Assembly: GCF_036178845.1 (NCBI RefSeq)
Contig: NZ_CP108070.1
Span: forward strand, 7,006,001 to 7,070,000
Origin: Streptomyces sp. NBC_00271
GTDB lineage: Bacteria > Actinomycetota > Actinomycetes > Streptomycetales > Streptomycetaceae
DNA: 64,000 nucleotides
Reading direction: 5' to 3'
Of the stretch, positions 1-8,880 are shown in pieces. The notes under the pieces were generated by a model. It did not search any database. It was not told the DNA's origin and saw nothing but the letters and a program-made list of their open reading frames with translations. Within the stretch, counting starts at the first letter, position 1. Each line of letters opens with the position of its first letter. The position numbers were made by a program, and so were the translations under genes.

Positions 1-456
1 CCCGAGGACGCCTGGTCACGGGGGATGTTCTGGTCCGAGCTGGCCCACGCCCGCGGGCCCGGGGCGACGCGCCGGTATGTGGTGGCGACCGAGAGCGGCC
101 GACTCGTCGGATACGCCGGGCTCGCCGCCTCCGGCGACCTGGGCGACGTGCAGACCATCGCCGTACGACGTGATCAGTGGGGCACCGGCCTCGGCGCCCG
201 GCTGCTGACCGAGCTGCTGCGGGCCGCGACCGCGTTCGAGTGCGCCGAGGTCATGCTCGAGTGCCGCGTGGACAACGTCCGCGCGCAGAAGCTGTACGAG
301 CGCTTCGGCTTCGAGCCCATCGGCTTCCGTCGCGGCTACTACCAGCCGGGCAACGTCGACGCCCTGGTCATGCGGATGCGCACCGCGTCCGACAGCGGCT
401 CCGCCCCGGGTTCACCCTCAGTAAACGGCGCACAAGGAACAGAGAGCAATGGCTGA
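1..456 (+). CDS. rimI: Ribosomal-protein-alanine N-acetyltransferase RimI (5' end cut by window)
   Basis: GNAT-fold acetyltransferase that acetylates the N-terminal alanine of ribosomal protein S18 or related substrates. The reading frame is open from base 1 (it reads [11 protein letters not shown] before the first Met), so the true start lies upstream. The acetyl-CoA loop is visible as [11 protein letters not shown], and the typical C-terminal [19 protein letters not shown] segment is intact. A Ser/Pro/Gly-rich tail follows. The stop overlaps the start of tsaD by 8 bp, the usual rimI-tsaD translational coupling; tsaB would be expected just upstream, outside the window. Family assignment is firm; substrate is inferred from family and operon. 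Confidence 0.9.
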   Translation, partial: PEDAWSRGMFWSELAHARGPGATRRYVVATESGRLVGYAGLAASGDLGDVQTIAVRRDQWGTGLGARLLTELLRAATAFECAEVMLECRVDNVRAQKLYERFGFEPIGFRRGYYQPGNVDALVMRMRTASDSGSAPGSPSVNGAQGTESNG

Positions 457-1582
457 CGAACCGCTGGTCCTGGGTATCGAGACCTCCTGCGACGAGACCG
501 GGGTCGGCATCGTCCGCGGCAACACGCTGCTCGCGGACGCCGTCGCGTCCAGCGTCGACGAGCACGCCCGCTTCGGCGGCGTCGTGCCCGAGGTCGCCTC
601 CCGCGCCCACCTGGAGGCGATGGTGCCGACCATCGAGCGGGCGCTCAAGAACGCGGGGGTGAGCGCCAGGGACCTGGACGGCATCGCCGTCACCGCGGGG
701 CCCGGGCTGGCCGGCGCGCTGCTCGTCGGGGTCTCGGCGGCGAAGGCGTACGCCTACGCGCTGGGCAAGCCCCTGTACGGCGTCAACCACCTCGCCTCCC
801 ACATCTGCGTGGACCAGCTGGAACACGGCCCGCTGCCGGAGCCCACGATGGCCCTGCTCGTGTCGGGCGGCCACTCGTCCCTGCTGCTCTCGACCGACAT
901 CACCTCTGACGTACGGCCCATGGGCGCGACCATCGACGACGCCGCGGGCGAGGCCTTCGACAAGATCGCGCGCGTGCTCAACCTCGGCTTCCCCGGCGGT
1001 CCGGTCATCGACCGGTACGCGAAGGAGGGCGACCCCTCCGCGATCGCCTTCCCGCGCGGGCTCACCGGGCCGCGCGACCCGGCGTACGACTTCTCCTTCT
1101 CCGGCCTGAAGACGTCCGTGGCCCGCTGGATCGAGGCCAAGCGGGCGGCGGGCGAGGAGGTGCCGGTGCGTGACGTGTCGGCCTCCTTCCAGGAGGCGGT
1201 CGTCGACGTGCTGACCCGCAAGGCCGTACGGGCCTGCAAGGACCAGGGCGTCGACCACCTCATGATCGGTGGCGGCGTGGCGGCGAACTCACGGCTGCGG
1301 GCGCTCGCGCAGGAGCGCTGCGAGGCCGCGGGGATCCGGCTGCGGGTGCCGCGGCCGAAGCTGTGCACGGACAACGGGGCGATGGTGGCCGCGCTGGGCG
1401 CGGAGATGGTCTCCCGCAACCGGGCTGCCTCCGACTGGGACCTGTCGGCCGACTCCTCACTGCCGGTGACGGACCCGCATGTGCCCGGCCGTTCACATGA
1501 GCACGGCCACGACCACGACCACGGCCCTGGACACGCTCATGATCACGTGCACGAGGTCTCCAAGGAGAACCTGTACTCGTGA
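449..1582 (+). CDS. tsaD: tRNA N6-adenosine threonylcarbamoyltransferase TsaD
   Basis: Transfers the threonylcarbamoyl group to A37 of ANN-decoding tRNAs (t6A), in complex with TsaB and TsaE. The 377-aa protein opens with [16 protein letters not shown] (ASKHA nucleotide-binding fold). It has the metal-binding HLASH (HxxxH) pair around residue 115, the LVSGGH loop, and the GGGVAAN motif near residue 275. The start ATG overlaps the rimI stop. Unusual: after the normal end of the fold the last 35 residues form a His/Asp/Gly-rich tail with alternating HGHDHDHG, not needed in the family and possibly metal-binding. The stop overlaps the next start (GTGA). Confidence 0.95.
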   Translation: MADEPLVLGIETSCDETGVGIVRGNTLLADAVASSVDEHARFGGVVPEVASRAHLEAMVPTIERALKNAGVSARDLDGIAVTAGPGLAGALLVGVSAAKAYAYALGKPLYGVNHLASHICVDQLEHGPLPEPTMALLVSGGHSSLLLSTDITSDVRPMGATIDDAAGEAFDKIARVLNLGFPGGPVIDRYAKEGDPSAIAFPRGLTGPRDPAYDFSFSGLKTSVARWIEAKRAAGEEVPVRDVSASFQEAVVDVLTRKAVRACKDQGVDHLMIGGGVAANSRLRALAQERCEAAGIRLRVPRPKLCTDNGAMVAALGAEMVSRNRAASDWDLSADSSLPVTDPHVPGRSHEHGHDHDHGPGHAHDHVHEVSKENLYS

Positions 1583-1830
1583 GCGTCGCGCTGATGTGGG
1601 AGGCGCGGGCCGTGCCCGGGCGGGGCGAGGAACTGCTCGCCTGGGTGCGGAGGCAGGAGCTGGCGAGCGAGCCGCTGCGGCGGGAGGTCCTGCGCGCGCC
1701 GCAGGACCGGGTGCTCGTCATCACCTGGTGGGATGCGTCCTACGACGCCGATCTGCCCGAACTCCCGGAGCCGGACGCGGAGTTGGTGACCCGGGCGGTC
1801 CATCGGTGGCGGTTCGAGTCGGTCTCCTGA
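1579..1830 (+). CDS. Small conserved-looking hypothetical protein in the tsaD operon
   Basis: An 83-residue protein starting at a GTG that overlaps the tsaD stop codon (GTGA), so it is translated by coupling with tsaD. It begins [19 protein letters not shown] and has the shape of a small alpha/beta-barrel monomer of the antibiotic-biosynthesis-monooxygenase type (an opening strand, a helix with [11 protein letters not shown], then VLVITWWD). I do not recognise a named family with certainty. No signal peptide or membrane segment. Function unknown; the four-base overlap is the main support that it is real. Confidence 0.7.
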   Translation: MSVALMWEARAVPGRGEELLAWVRRQELASEPLRREVLRAPQDRVLVITWWDASYDADLPELPEPDAELVTRAVHRWRFESVS

Positions 1831-1884
1831 CGTCTTCGTCCTCGGTCGGGCTTCACGCCGACCTCGCTTTTCCGGAAGACTCCT

Positions 1885-1895
1885 GCAAAGTTTCG
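1885..1895. promoter_or_regulatory. Candidate operator upstream of first LacI gene
   Basis: GCAAAGTTTCG matches 9 of 11 positions of the ideal palindrome CGAAAGTTTCG, and closely resembles the perfect CCGAAACTTTCGG found in front of the xylanase at 9977. Lying about 55 bp before the regulator start, it would fit autoregulation. Inferred from sequence similarity only. Confidence 0.35.
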
Positions 1896-1951
1896 TGTGT
1901 GGGTGTGGAACGGTAGAGAGGCGGTTCGACGTGTCGACGGAGGTGGGCGCA

Positions 1952-2971
1952 GTGGCCCGGGAGAGCATCAAGAACAAGGTGACGATCACCGAGATCGCCC
2001 GGCAGGCCGGCGTCTCGGTGCCCACCGTGTCGCGTGTCGTCAACGGCCGCTCCGACGTGTCGCCGGAGACCCGGGCCCGCATCGAGGACCTGCTGCGGCG
2101 CCACGGCTACCAGCGCAAGTCGTCCGCGCCCGGTGACCGGGCGGCCCTGATCGACCTGGTCTTCAACGACCTCGACAGCCCCTGGGCCGTGGAGATCATC
2201 CGTGGCGTCGAGGAGGTCGCGCACGCCTCCGGGGTGGGCACGGTCGTCTCCGCCATCCACGGTGCGTCGGGCTCGGCCCGGCAGTGGATGACCAATCTGC
2301 GCGCCCGCGCCTCGGACGGCGTGATCCTCGTGACCTCGGTCCTCGAACCGCGGCTGCACGAGGAATTGCGGCGGCTGGGGGTGCCGCTGGTCGTGATCGA
2401 TCCGGCGGGGTCCCCGACCCTCGACGTGCCGACCGTCGGCGCCGCCAACTGGGCGGGCGGGATGGCGGCGACGGAGCATCTGCTCGGGCTCGGGCACCGG
2501 CGGATCGGCTTCGTCGCCGGGCCCGTGCGGTTGCTGTGCTCGCGGGCGCGGCTCGACGGGTACCGGGCGGCGCTGGACGGCGCGGGGGTCGCGGTCGACG
2601 ACGCACTGATCGTGCCGGGGGACTTCTACCATCAGGCCGGCTTCGACGGCTGCAACACGCTGCTCGACCTGGAGGAACCGCCGACCGCCGTGTTCGCGGC
2701 GAGTGACCAGATGGCGCTCGGGGCGATCGAGGCGTTGCGGCGGCGGGGGTTGCGGGTGCCCGAGGACATGAGTGTCGTCGGGTTCGACGACCTGCCGGAG
2801 GTCCGGTGGTCGGCGCCGCCGCTCACGACGGTGCGGCAGCCGCTCGCGGACATGGGGAAGCTGGCCACGCGCACGGTGCTGCGGCTGGCGCTGGGCGAGG
2901 ATCCGGTCTCTCCTCGGGTTGAGTTGGCGACTGAGTTGGTCGTGCGGGCGAGTACGGCGCGACGGGGTTGA
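1952..2971 (+). CDS. LacI-family transcriptional regulator (xylan-locus regulator 1)
   Basis: A 339-aa LacI/GalR repressor. The N-terminal helix-turn-helix reads VTITEIARQAGVSVPTVSRV, followed by the hinge helix and a periplasmic-binding-protein-like ligand domain with GHRRIGFVAG, a DGYRAAL stretch and VVGFDDLPEVRW near the C-terminus. I place the start at GTG 1952, since GGAGG at 1939-1943 lies 8 nt upstream; GTG 1931 is possible. It is strongly similar across its length to the LacI protein at 8881, so the two are paralogues flanking the same sugar-uptake operon. It likely represses the downstream transporter or xylosidase genes and responds to a xylo-oligosaccharide; the ligand is inferred from context. 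Confidence 0.88.
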   Translation: MARESIKNKVTITEIARQAGVSVPTVSRVVNGRSDVSPETRARIEDLLRRHGYQRKSSAPGDRAALIDLVFNDLDSPWAVEIIRGVEEVAHASGVGTVVSAIHGASGSARQWMTNLRARASDGVILVTSVLEPRLHEELRRLGVPLVVIDPAGSPTLDVPTVGAANWAGGMAATEHLLGLGHRRIGFVAGPVRLLCSRARLDGYRAALDGAGVAVDDALIVPGDFYHQAGFDGCNTLLDLEEPPTAVFAASDQMALGAIEALRRRGLRVPEDMSVVGFDDLPEVRWSAPPLTTVRQPLADMGKLATRTVLRLALGEDPVSPRVELATELVVRASTARRG

Positions 2972-3012
2972 GGGCGGCCCCATGGGCGGGGGCTTGAGGT
3001 TGTTCCGGGGCT

Positions 3013-3146
3013 GCGGGCTGGTGGGGGTCGGCCGCGCAGTTCCCCGCGCCCCTTAAAGGTGCGCCGGGATCAGCGCCCCTTCAGGGGCGCGGGGCTGTGT
3101 CATCAGCGGCTCCGCCGCGGGGCGCGACCAGCCCCCACCGGCCCGC
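3013..3146. repeat. Dispersed intergenic inverted-repeat element
   Basis: An imperfect long inverted repeat: the left arm begins GCGGGCTGGTGGGGGTCGG at 3013 and the right arm ends with CCCCCACCGGCCCGC at 3146, with inner hairpins built on GCCCCTTCAGGGGC. This type of GC-rich element, with CGCAGTTCCCCGCGCCCCT in its core, is common between genes in Streptomyces. A partial relative is at 59547-59600, and a short trace is near 53702. Confidence 0.6.
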
Positions 3147-3178
3147 ACATCGAGAACTGCCGATATTTGTCAGGGGCG

Positions 3179-3207
3179 TTGACACGGCTGTCCCGCACCC
3201 GTAACTT
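3179..3207 (+). promoter_or_regulatory. Sigma-70-type promoter of the sugar ABC operon
   Basis: A consensus -35 TTGACA (3179-3184) is followed by a 17-nt spacer and TAACTT (3202-3207) as the -10. Transcription would begin about 3213-3216, just before the palindrome at 3219, which suits repression by a LacI protein. Confidence 0.6.
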
Positions 3208-3218
3208 CCGGCGCACTC

Positions 3219-3236
3219 GGCCGATAATTATCGGCC
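3219..3236. promoter_or_regulatory. Candidate LacI operator, perfect 18-bp palindrome
   Basis: GGCCGATAATTATCGGCC is an exact 18-bp palindrome lying directly after the predicted start point and 20 bp before the solute-binding-protein gene. Its AT core stands out in this GC-rich DNA. A second smaller palindrome, CCTTCCGGAAGG (3238-3249), overlaps the ribosome-binding site. Likely bound by one or both neighbouring LacI proteins; inferred. Confidence 0.6.
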
Positions 3237-3255
3237 CCCTTCCGGAAGGTGTGCG

Positions 3256-4566
3256 ATGCGAGCGTTGGCCAACACCTACACCTCTTTCTCCCGCCGGAGG
3301 TTCCTGGCGGCGTCCGCGGCGACCGGACTGGGCGCGGCCGCCCTGAGTGCGTGCGGTTCCTCCGACGGCGGGAGCAGTTCGGGCAAGACCACGATCGAGT
3401 GGTGGAACATCACCACCACCCAGCCCGCGAAGAAGCTGTGGGCCCAGCGCGCCAAGGACTTCGAGGCCGCGCACCCGGACGTGAAGGTCAAGGTCGTCAC
3501 GCTGGAGAACGAGGCGTACAAGTCGAAGATGACCGCGCTGACCACCTCCGGGAAGCTTCCGGACGTCTTCCACACCTGGGGCGGCGGGGTCCTCAAGCAG
3601 CAGATCGACGCGGGTCTGGTCGAGGACCTGTCCGACAAGACCGCTTCCTGGACGAAGGACTATGTGCCCGCCTCGCTGGCGGCCTACCAGTTCGACAAGA
3701 AGACGTACGCGGTCCCGTTCGACATCGGCATGGTCGGCTTCTGGTACAACAAGGCGCTCTTCAAGAAGGCCAAGATCGACACCCCGCCCACCACCTGGTC
3801 CGGCTACCTCGACGCCATCAGGGCACTCAAGAGCGCCGGGATCACGCCCATCGCGCTGGCCGGCAAGGAGAAGTGGCCCGGCATGTACTACTGGGCGTAT
3901 CTGTCGATGCGCGTCGCCGGGCTGGAGGCGATGCAGAAGGCGGCCACCGACGCCGACTTCACCGGCGAGGGGTTCGTCACGGCCGGCCAGCACCTCAAGG
4001 ACCTCGTCGCGCTCGAACCCTTCCAGAAGGGTTTCCTCGGCGGGGCCTACTCCGACCCCAACGGTGAGGCGGCCCTGATGGGCAACGGCAAGGCGGCCAT
4101 GGAACTGATGGGCCAGTGGGCGCCGACCGTCGAGAAGGACTCGGGCAAGGGCATCGGCGACGACCTGGGCTTCTTCTCCTTTCCCTCCGTGGAGGGCGGA
4201 AAGGGCGCGCTCACCGAGGTGTTCGGCGGGGGCGGCGGCCACGCGGTGCGCAAGGGGGCGCCGGACGCGGCGGTGGAGTTCCTGAAGTTCTTCGCGGAGA
4301 AGGAGTTCGCCGAGACCCTCGTCAAGGAGACCGGCCTGATACCGGTGTCCAAGGACGCGCGCCCCGCGCTGACCGACCCCAACCTCACCGCCGTGTCGGA
4401 CGCCCTGAACAACGCCACCGGCTTCCAGCTCTACCTCGACCAGGCGTACGCCCCCGCCGTCGGCCAGGAGATCAACGACAGCGTCGCCGCGCTCATCGCC
4501 GGCTCCAAGTCGCCCGAGCAGGTCACGCGTTCGGTGACCCAGGTCGCCAAGAGCGAGAAGAGCTAG
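3256..4566 (+). CDS. Extracellular sugar-binding lipoprotein of ABC transporter (BxlE-like)
   Basis: A 436-aa family 1 solute-binding protein that captures oligosaccharides outside the membrane and delivers them to the two permeases encoded next. The N-terminus has a twin-arginine motif SRRRFLAAS and a lipobox ending LSAC, so it should be exported by Tat and lipid-anchored. The mature part shows typical EWWNITTT and VPFDIGMVGFWYNK strands. The start at 3256 has GGAAGG six bases upstream. Position between a LacI gene, permeases, a GH3 enzyme and a xylanase suggests xylobiose or longer xylo-oligosaccharides as ligand, as for BxlE of other streptomycetes; that ligand is inferred. No ATPase gene is in the operon; such systems share MsiK. 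Confidence 0.9.
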   Translation: MRALANTYTSFSRRRFLAASAATGLGAAALSACGSSDGGSSSGKTTIEWWNITTTQPAKKLWAQRAKDFEAAHPDVKVKVVTLENEAYKSKMTALTTSGKLPDVFHTWGGGVLKQQIDAGLVEDLSDKTASWTKDYVPASLAAYQFDKKTYAVPFDIGMVGFWYNKALFKKAKIDTPPTTWSGYLDAIRALKSAGITPIALAGKEKWPGMYYWAYLSMRVAGLEAMQKAATDADFTGEGFVTAGQHLKDLVALEPFQKGFLGGAYSDPNGEAALMGNGKAAMELMGQWAPTVEKDSGKGIGDDLGFFSFPSVEGGKGALTEVFGGGGGHAVRKGAPDAAVEFLKFFAEKEFAETLVKETGLIPVSKDARPALTDPNLTAVSDALNNATGFQLYLDQAYAPAVGQEINDSVAALIAGSKSPEQVTRSVTQVAKSEKS

Positions 4567-4575
4567 CGGCCGGCG

Positions 4576-5592
4576 ATGACGCACTCGACCTCGACCTCGA
4601 CCGCGTCGACGTATGGGCCCGATCTCGGCAAGTCGACCGGCGCGACGGCCGTTTCACCGGGCGGGGGTCCCCGCCGTCCCGCCCTGCGGCGCGTGCGCGA
4701 CTGGTTCGCGGCCTTCGTCTTCACCATCCCGGCGCTCGCCCTGTTCGGGATGCTCGTCCTCCTGCCGATGGGCTACGCCTTCTACGTCAGCTTCTTCAAC
4801 TGGGGCGGGTTCGGATCGCCCACCGACTCCGTGGGGTTCGACAACTACACCCGGCTCTTCCAGGACCCGGTGTTCCTCGGGGACCTGTGGCGCGGCGTCC
4901 TGCTCGTCGCCTTCTCCCTCGTCCTCCAGCTGCCGTTCGCGCTCGCCATGGCCGTGCTGCTCAACCAGAGACTGCGCGGCCGGGCCGTCTACCGGATGCT
5001 GTTCTTCGCGCCGTACATCCTGTCCGAGGTCATCACCGGCGTGCTGTTCAGCATGATCTTCGCGCCGGGCGACGGACTCGCCGACAAGGTCCTCGGCGCG
5101 GTCGGTCTCGACGGCCTGGGCGGGCTCTGGTTCGCGGGCCAGAACACCGTCCTGCCCACCCTCTTCCTGGTCATGACCTGGAAGTACTTCGGCTTCCACA
5201 TGATGCTCTACCTGGCAGGCCTCCAGGGCATCCCGGCGGAGCTGCACGAGGCGGCACGCATCGACGGCGCCGGCAACTGGCAGCGCTTCCGCCACGTCAC
5301 GCTCCCGCTGCTCGCGCCGACCCTGCGGATCAGCGTGTTCCTGTCCGTGATCGGCGCCATCCAGCTCTTCGACCTGGTGTGGGTGATCTCCGCGGGCGGC
5401 CCCGACCACCACTCCGAAACCATGGTCGTCAGCATGTTCCAGTACGGCTTCAAGCGCTACCAGATGGGCTACGCCAGCGCGATCAGCGTGGCGATGTTCC
5501 TGATCAGCCTCGTCTTCGCCCTCGCCTACCAGCGTTTCGTGCTGCGCCGCGACACAGAAGGAGCCATCACCACCATGCGAGCAGGCCGATGA
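4576..5592 (+). CDS. Sugar ABC transporter permease, MalF type (BxlF-like)
   Basis: A 338-aa inner-membrane permease with six predicted membrane helices after a Ser/Thr-rich cytoplasmic head of about 40 residues. The cytoplasmic EAA loop that contacts the ATPase reads LHEAARIDGAGNWQRFRHVT near residue 230. It starts 9 bp after the binding-protein stop and its own stop overlaps the start of the next permease by 4 bp (ATGA), so the three transport genes form one operon. The substrate is inferred from the xylan context. Confidence 0.9.
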   Translation: MTHSTSTSTASTYGPDLGKSTGATAVSPGGGPRRPALRRVRDWFAAFVFTIPALALFGMLVLLPMGYAFYVSFFNWGGFGSPTDSVGFDNYTRLFQDPVFLGDLWRGVLLVAFSLVLQLPFALAMAVLLNQRLRGRAVYRMLFFAPYILSEVITGVLFSMIFAPGDGLADKVLGAVGLDGLGGLWFAGQNTVLPTLFLVMTWKYFGFHMMLYLAGLQGIPAELHEAARIDGAGNWQRFRHVTLPLLAPTLRISVFLSVIGAIQLFDLVWVISAGGPDHHSETMVVSMFQYGFKRYQMGYASAISVAMFLISLVFALAYQRFVLRRDTEGAITTMRAGR

Positions 5593-6470
5593 GCGCGGTC
5601 GTGAAGGGCACCGTCCCCAAGAACACGGTCCCGAAGAGTGTCGTACGCCGTCGCAGGCTGCGCACGCTGCCCGTGTACGTGATCCTGTGGCTGGTCGGCG
5701 CGGTCATGGTGACCCCACTGCTGTACGCCCTCATCTCCGGCTTCAAGTCCACCGACCAGCTCTCCAGCAACACCTTCGGCCTTCCCCACCCCTGGGTGAC
5801 CTCGAACTACACCTCGCTGCTCGGCTCGGGACCGTTCTGGCGGTCCGTCGGCAGCAGCACCCTCATCGCGGTCGCCACCGCCCTGCTGACCGTGGGGGCG
5901 TCGGCGCTCGCCGCCTACGCGCTCGCCCGGTTCGCCTTCCGGGGCAGGGAAGTGCTCTTCACCGTCTTCACGATGGGGCTGATGTTCCCCTTCGCGGTGG
6001 CGATCCTGCCGCTGTTCATCCTGCTGCGCACCTTCGGGCTGCTGGACAACCCGTGGGGCGTGATCCTGCCCCAGGCCGCCTTCGGCCTGCCCATGACGAT
6101 CGTCATCCTGCGCGGCTTCTTCCGGGAGATCCCCGGCGAACTGGAGGAGGCGGCCACCCTCGACGGCTGCTCCTCGTTCGGCTTCTTCTGGCGCATCCTG
6201 CTGCCGCTGGCCCGCCCGGCGCTCGGCACCGTCTCCGTCCTCGCCATCGTGGGCAGCTGGAACAACTTCCTGCTCCCCCTGCTCGTCTTCAGCGAACCCA
6301 CCTGGTGGACCGTCCCCGTCGGCATCCAGCAGTTCCAGGGCCAGTACGCCGCCGACGTGGCCCGCATCTTCGCGTACCTGGTCCTCGCCATGGCGCCCGC
6401 CCTGGCCTTCTACGCGGTCGCCGAACGACAGCTGATCGGCGGCATCACGCTTGGCGCGACCAAGGGCTGA
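5589..6470 (+). CDS. Sugar ABC transporter permease, MalG type (BxlG-like)
   Basis: A 293-aa permease, partner of the preceding MalF-type subunit. It has about six membrane helices beginning at YVILWLVGAVMVTPLLYAL, and the EAA loop ELEEAATLDGCSSFGFFWRI with the usual conserved Gly. The start ATG overlaps the previous stop, giving translational coupling and equal subunit amounts. The gene is followed 42 bp later by the GH3 xylosidase, so imported oligosaccharide can be split at once in the cytoplasm. Confidence 0.9.
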   Translation: MSAVVKGTVPKNTVPKSVVRRRRLRTLPVYVILWLVGAVMVTPLLYALISGFKSTDQLSSNTFGLPHPWVTSNYTSLLGSGPFWRSVGSSTLIAVATALLTVGASALAAYALARFAFRGREVLFTVFTMGLMFPFAVAILPLFILLRTFGLLDNPWGVILPQAAFGLPMTIVILRGFFREIPGELEEAATLDGCSSFGFFWRILLPLARPALGTVSVLAIVGSWNNFLLPLLVFSEPTWWTVPVGIQQFQGQYAADVARIFAYLVLAMAPALAFYAVAERQLIGGITLGATKG

Positions 6471-6512
6471 ACACCAGCCCCTCCAGATGCCCCTGTGGAT
6501 GTGAGGAGTTAC

Positions 6513-8738
6513 ATGACCGACCCCTGGCAGGACACCGCTCTGCCCGCAGGCGTCCGCGCCGCCGATCTGCTCGCCCGTATGACCACGGAAGAGAAAGTCG
6601 CCCAGCTCTACAGCGTCTGGCCCGGCTCGAACCAGACCCCGGGCGGGGACATGGCGCCGATGCAGCACGCCCTGTCCGAGGACATCGACCTGACGCGGCT
6701 GCTCCCGCACGGGCTCGGCCAGCTGACCCGCCCCTTCGGCACCGCACCGGTCGACCCGGCCGAGGGTGCCGCCCGTCTTGCCGCCCTCCAAGAGCGCATC
6801 CGATCCGCGAACCGCTTCCGGCTGCCGGCGCTCGCCCACGAGGAGTGCCTCACCGGGTTCACGGCCTGGCAGGCGACGGTCTTCCCGACCCCGCTCGCCT
6901 GGGGCGCGAGCTTCGATCCGGCCCTGGTGAAGGAGATGGCGGCGGCGATCGGCGCCTCGATGCGCTCGGTCGGCGTCCACCAGGGCCTCGCCCCGGTCCT
7001 CGACGTCGTACGGGATCCCCGTTGGGGCCGTACGGAGGAGTCGATCGGCGAGGACCCCTACCTCGTGGCGACCGTCGGCACCGCCTACGTCCAGGGCCTG
7101 GAGTCGGCGGGCGTCGTCGCCACCCTCAAGCACTTCGCCGGCTACTCGGCCTCCCGCGGCGCCCGCAACCACGCGCCCGCCTCGCTCGGCCCGCGCGAAC
7201 TGGCGGACGTCATCCTGCCGCCGTTCGAAATGGCCGTACGGGAGGGCGGCGCGCGGTCGGTGATGGCCTCGTACAACGACCTCGACGGGCTGCCCGCCCA
7301 CGCGCACCGCCGACTGCTCACCGAACTCCTGCGGGAGGAGTGGCGGTTCACCGGCACGGTCGTGGCCGACTACTTCGGGGTGACCCTCCTGGAGTCCGCG
7401 CACGGGCTCACCGACTCGCCCGCGGGGGCGGCCGCGCTCGCGCTCGCGGCGGGCGTGGACGTCGAGCTGCCCGCCGTGCGCTGCTACGGCGCCGGGCCCC
7501 TCGACGAGGAGTTCGTGGACCGGGCCGCGCTGCGGGTGCTGACGCAGAAGTGCGAACTGGGGCTGCTGGATCCGGACTGGGCACCGCCCGCCGACTCCGC
7601 TTCCGCCGATCTCGATCCGCCGCACATGCGGGCGCTGGCCCGGCAGCTGGCGGAGGAGTCGGTCGTCCTGCTGGCCAACGGGGGTACGTTGCCGCTGGCG
7701 TCCGGGGTGCGGCGGATCGCCGTGCTCGGTCCGCTCGCCGACGATCCCGCGGCCATGCTCGGCTGCTACACCTTCCCCCGCCATGTCCTCCTCGACCACC
7801 CCGAGGTCGAGATGGGGGTGGACGTGCCGACGCTGCTGGAGGCGCTGCGCGCCGAGCTGCCGGACGTGGAGTTCACCGACGATCCGGTGGCCGCTGACGT
7901 GTGTGTGGTCGCGGTCGGCGACCGCTCGGGGCTGTTCGGGCGGGGCACCTCGGGCGAGGGATGCGACGTGGCCGATCTCGAACTGCCCGAGGGGCAGGGG
8001 GAGCTGGTCGACAAGACGCTGGCCTCCGGGACACCGGTCGTGCTGGTGCTGCTGTCGGGGCGGCCGTACGCGCTCGGGCGCTGGGCGGACCGGTGCGCGG
8101 CGGTGGTGCAGGCGTTCTTCGCGGGACAGGAGGGGGGTCCCGCGGTGGCCGGGGTGCTGTCCGGGCGGGTGAACCCGTCGGGGCGGCTCCCGGTGAGCGT
8201 GCCGCGCGAGCGGGCCGGGCAGCCGTGGACGTATCTCGCGCCGCCGCTCGGACTGCGCAGCGGGGCCAGCAACCTCGACCCGACGCCGCTGTTCCCGTTC
8301 GGACACGGGCTGTCCTACACGACCTACGACTGGCAGGCGCCGTCGGTCGACGACACCGCGTTCCCGACGGACGGCGAGACGACCCTGCGGCTGACCGTCC
8401 GCAACACCGGGGAGCGGGCCGGTACCGAGGTCGTGCAGCTCTATCTTCACGACCCCGTCGGCAAGGTGGCGCGGCCGGTGGCCCGGCTGGTGGGCTACGC
8501 GCGGGTGCCGCTGGAGGCGGGCGCGTCGGCGGAGGTCCACTTCACGGTCCCGGCGGACCTGGCCGCGTACACCGGGCCGGACGGCGACCGGATCGTCGAA
8601 CCGGGCGCGCTGGAGCTGCGGCTGGGGGCGTCCAGTGCCGAGGGCGAGGTGCGGTACGCGGTGCCGGTGACGCTGACCGGGCCCGAGCGGGTGGTGGGCC
8701 GGGAGCGGCGGATGCGGTGCGAGGTGCGCGTGAAGTGA
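6513..8738 (+). CDS. bxlA: Glycoside hydrolase family 3 beta-xylosidase (BxlA-like)
   Basis: A 741-aa GH3 enzyme with no signal peptide, so intracellular, expected to release xylose from imported xylobiose. The N-terminal (beta/alpha)8 domain carries the GH3 signatures RWGRTEESIGEDPYL and VATLKHFAGYSAS; the nucleophile Asp is in VVADYFG (about D286). The alpha/beta sandwich domain and a C-terminal fibronectin-III-like domain (LTVRNTGERAGTEVVQLYL) follow. I choose ATG 6513, with GAGGAG just upstream, over GTG 6495. It is last in the transporter operon. The HEECLTGFTAW and GVHQGLAPVLDVVRD stretches resemble Streptomyces BxlA; a beta-glucosidase activity cannot be excluded. Confidence 0.88.
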   Translation: MTDPWQDTALPAGVRAADLLARMTTEEKVAQLYSVWPGSNQTPGGDMAPMQHALSEDIDLTRLLPHGLGQLTRPFGTAPVDPAEGAARLAALQERIRSANRFRLPALAHEECLTGFTAWQATVFPTPLAWGASFDPALVKEMAAAIGASMRSVGVHQGLAPVLDVVRDPRWGRTEESIGEDPYLVATVGTAYVQGLESAGVVATLKHFAGYSASRGARNHAPASLGPRELADVILPPFEMAVREGGARSVMASYNDLDGLPAHAHRRLLTELLREEWRFTGTVVADYFGVTLLESAHGLTDSPAGAAALALAAGVDVELPAVRCYGAGPLDEEFVDRAALRVLTQKCELGLLDPDWAPPADSASADLDPPHMRALARQLAEESVVLLANGGTLPLASGVRRIAVLGPLADDPAAMLGCYTFPRHVLLDHPEVEMGVDVPTLLEALRAELPDVEFTDDPVAADVCVVAVGDRSGLFGRGTSGEGCDVADLELPEGQGELVDKTLASGTPVVLVLLSGRPYALGRWADRCAAVVQAFFAGQEGGPAVAGVLSGRVNPSGRLPVSVPRERAGQPWTYLAPPLGLRSGASNLDPTPLFPFGHGLSYTTYDWQAPSVDDTAFPTDGETTLRLTVRNTGERAGTEVVQLYLHDPVGKVARPVARLVGYARVPLEAGASAEVHFTVPADLAAYTGPDGDRIVEPGALELRLGASSAEGEVRYAVPVTLTGPERVVGRERRMRCEVRVK

Positions 8739-8758
8739 GCCGTCGGTCCCCGCGACGG

Positions 8759-8792
8759 CCGAATGTTTCCCGCCAGTCTCCGAATGTTACGG
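8759..8792. promoter_or_regulatory. Two phased CCGAATGTT boxes upstream of second LacI gene
   Basis: CCGAATGTT occurs at 8759-8767 and again at 8780-8788, exactly 21 bp apart, so both face the same side of the helix. The second is part of a near-palindrome, CCGAATGTTACGG. They lie about 90-120 bp before the regulator start. Likely operator half-sites for autoregulation; inferred. Confidence 0.45.
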
Positions 8793-8880
8793 ACTTTACT
8801 GAGGTCGGAGAGGGGTCGCCCGGCGTGCACCCGGGGTTACGATCGCGCCCATGAATCCCGCGAAGCCCGTGGAGAGTCGG

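Noticed and set aside
5526..8540. 1004-codon minus-strand frame opposite the permease and xylosidase genes
   Set aside because: Composition is skewed to Arg, Gly and His, and the plus strand encodes an ordinary permease and GH3 enzyme with conserved motifs.
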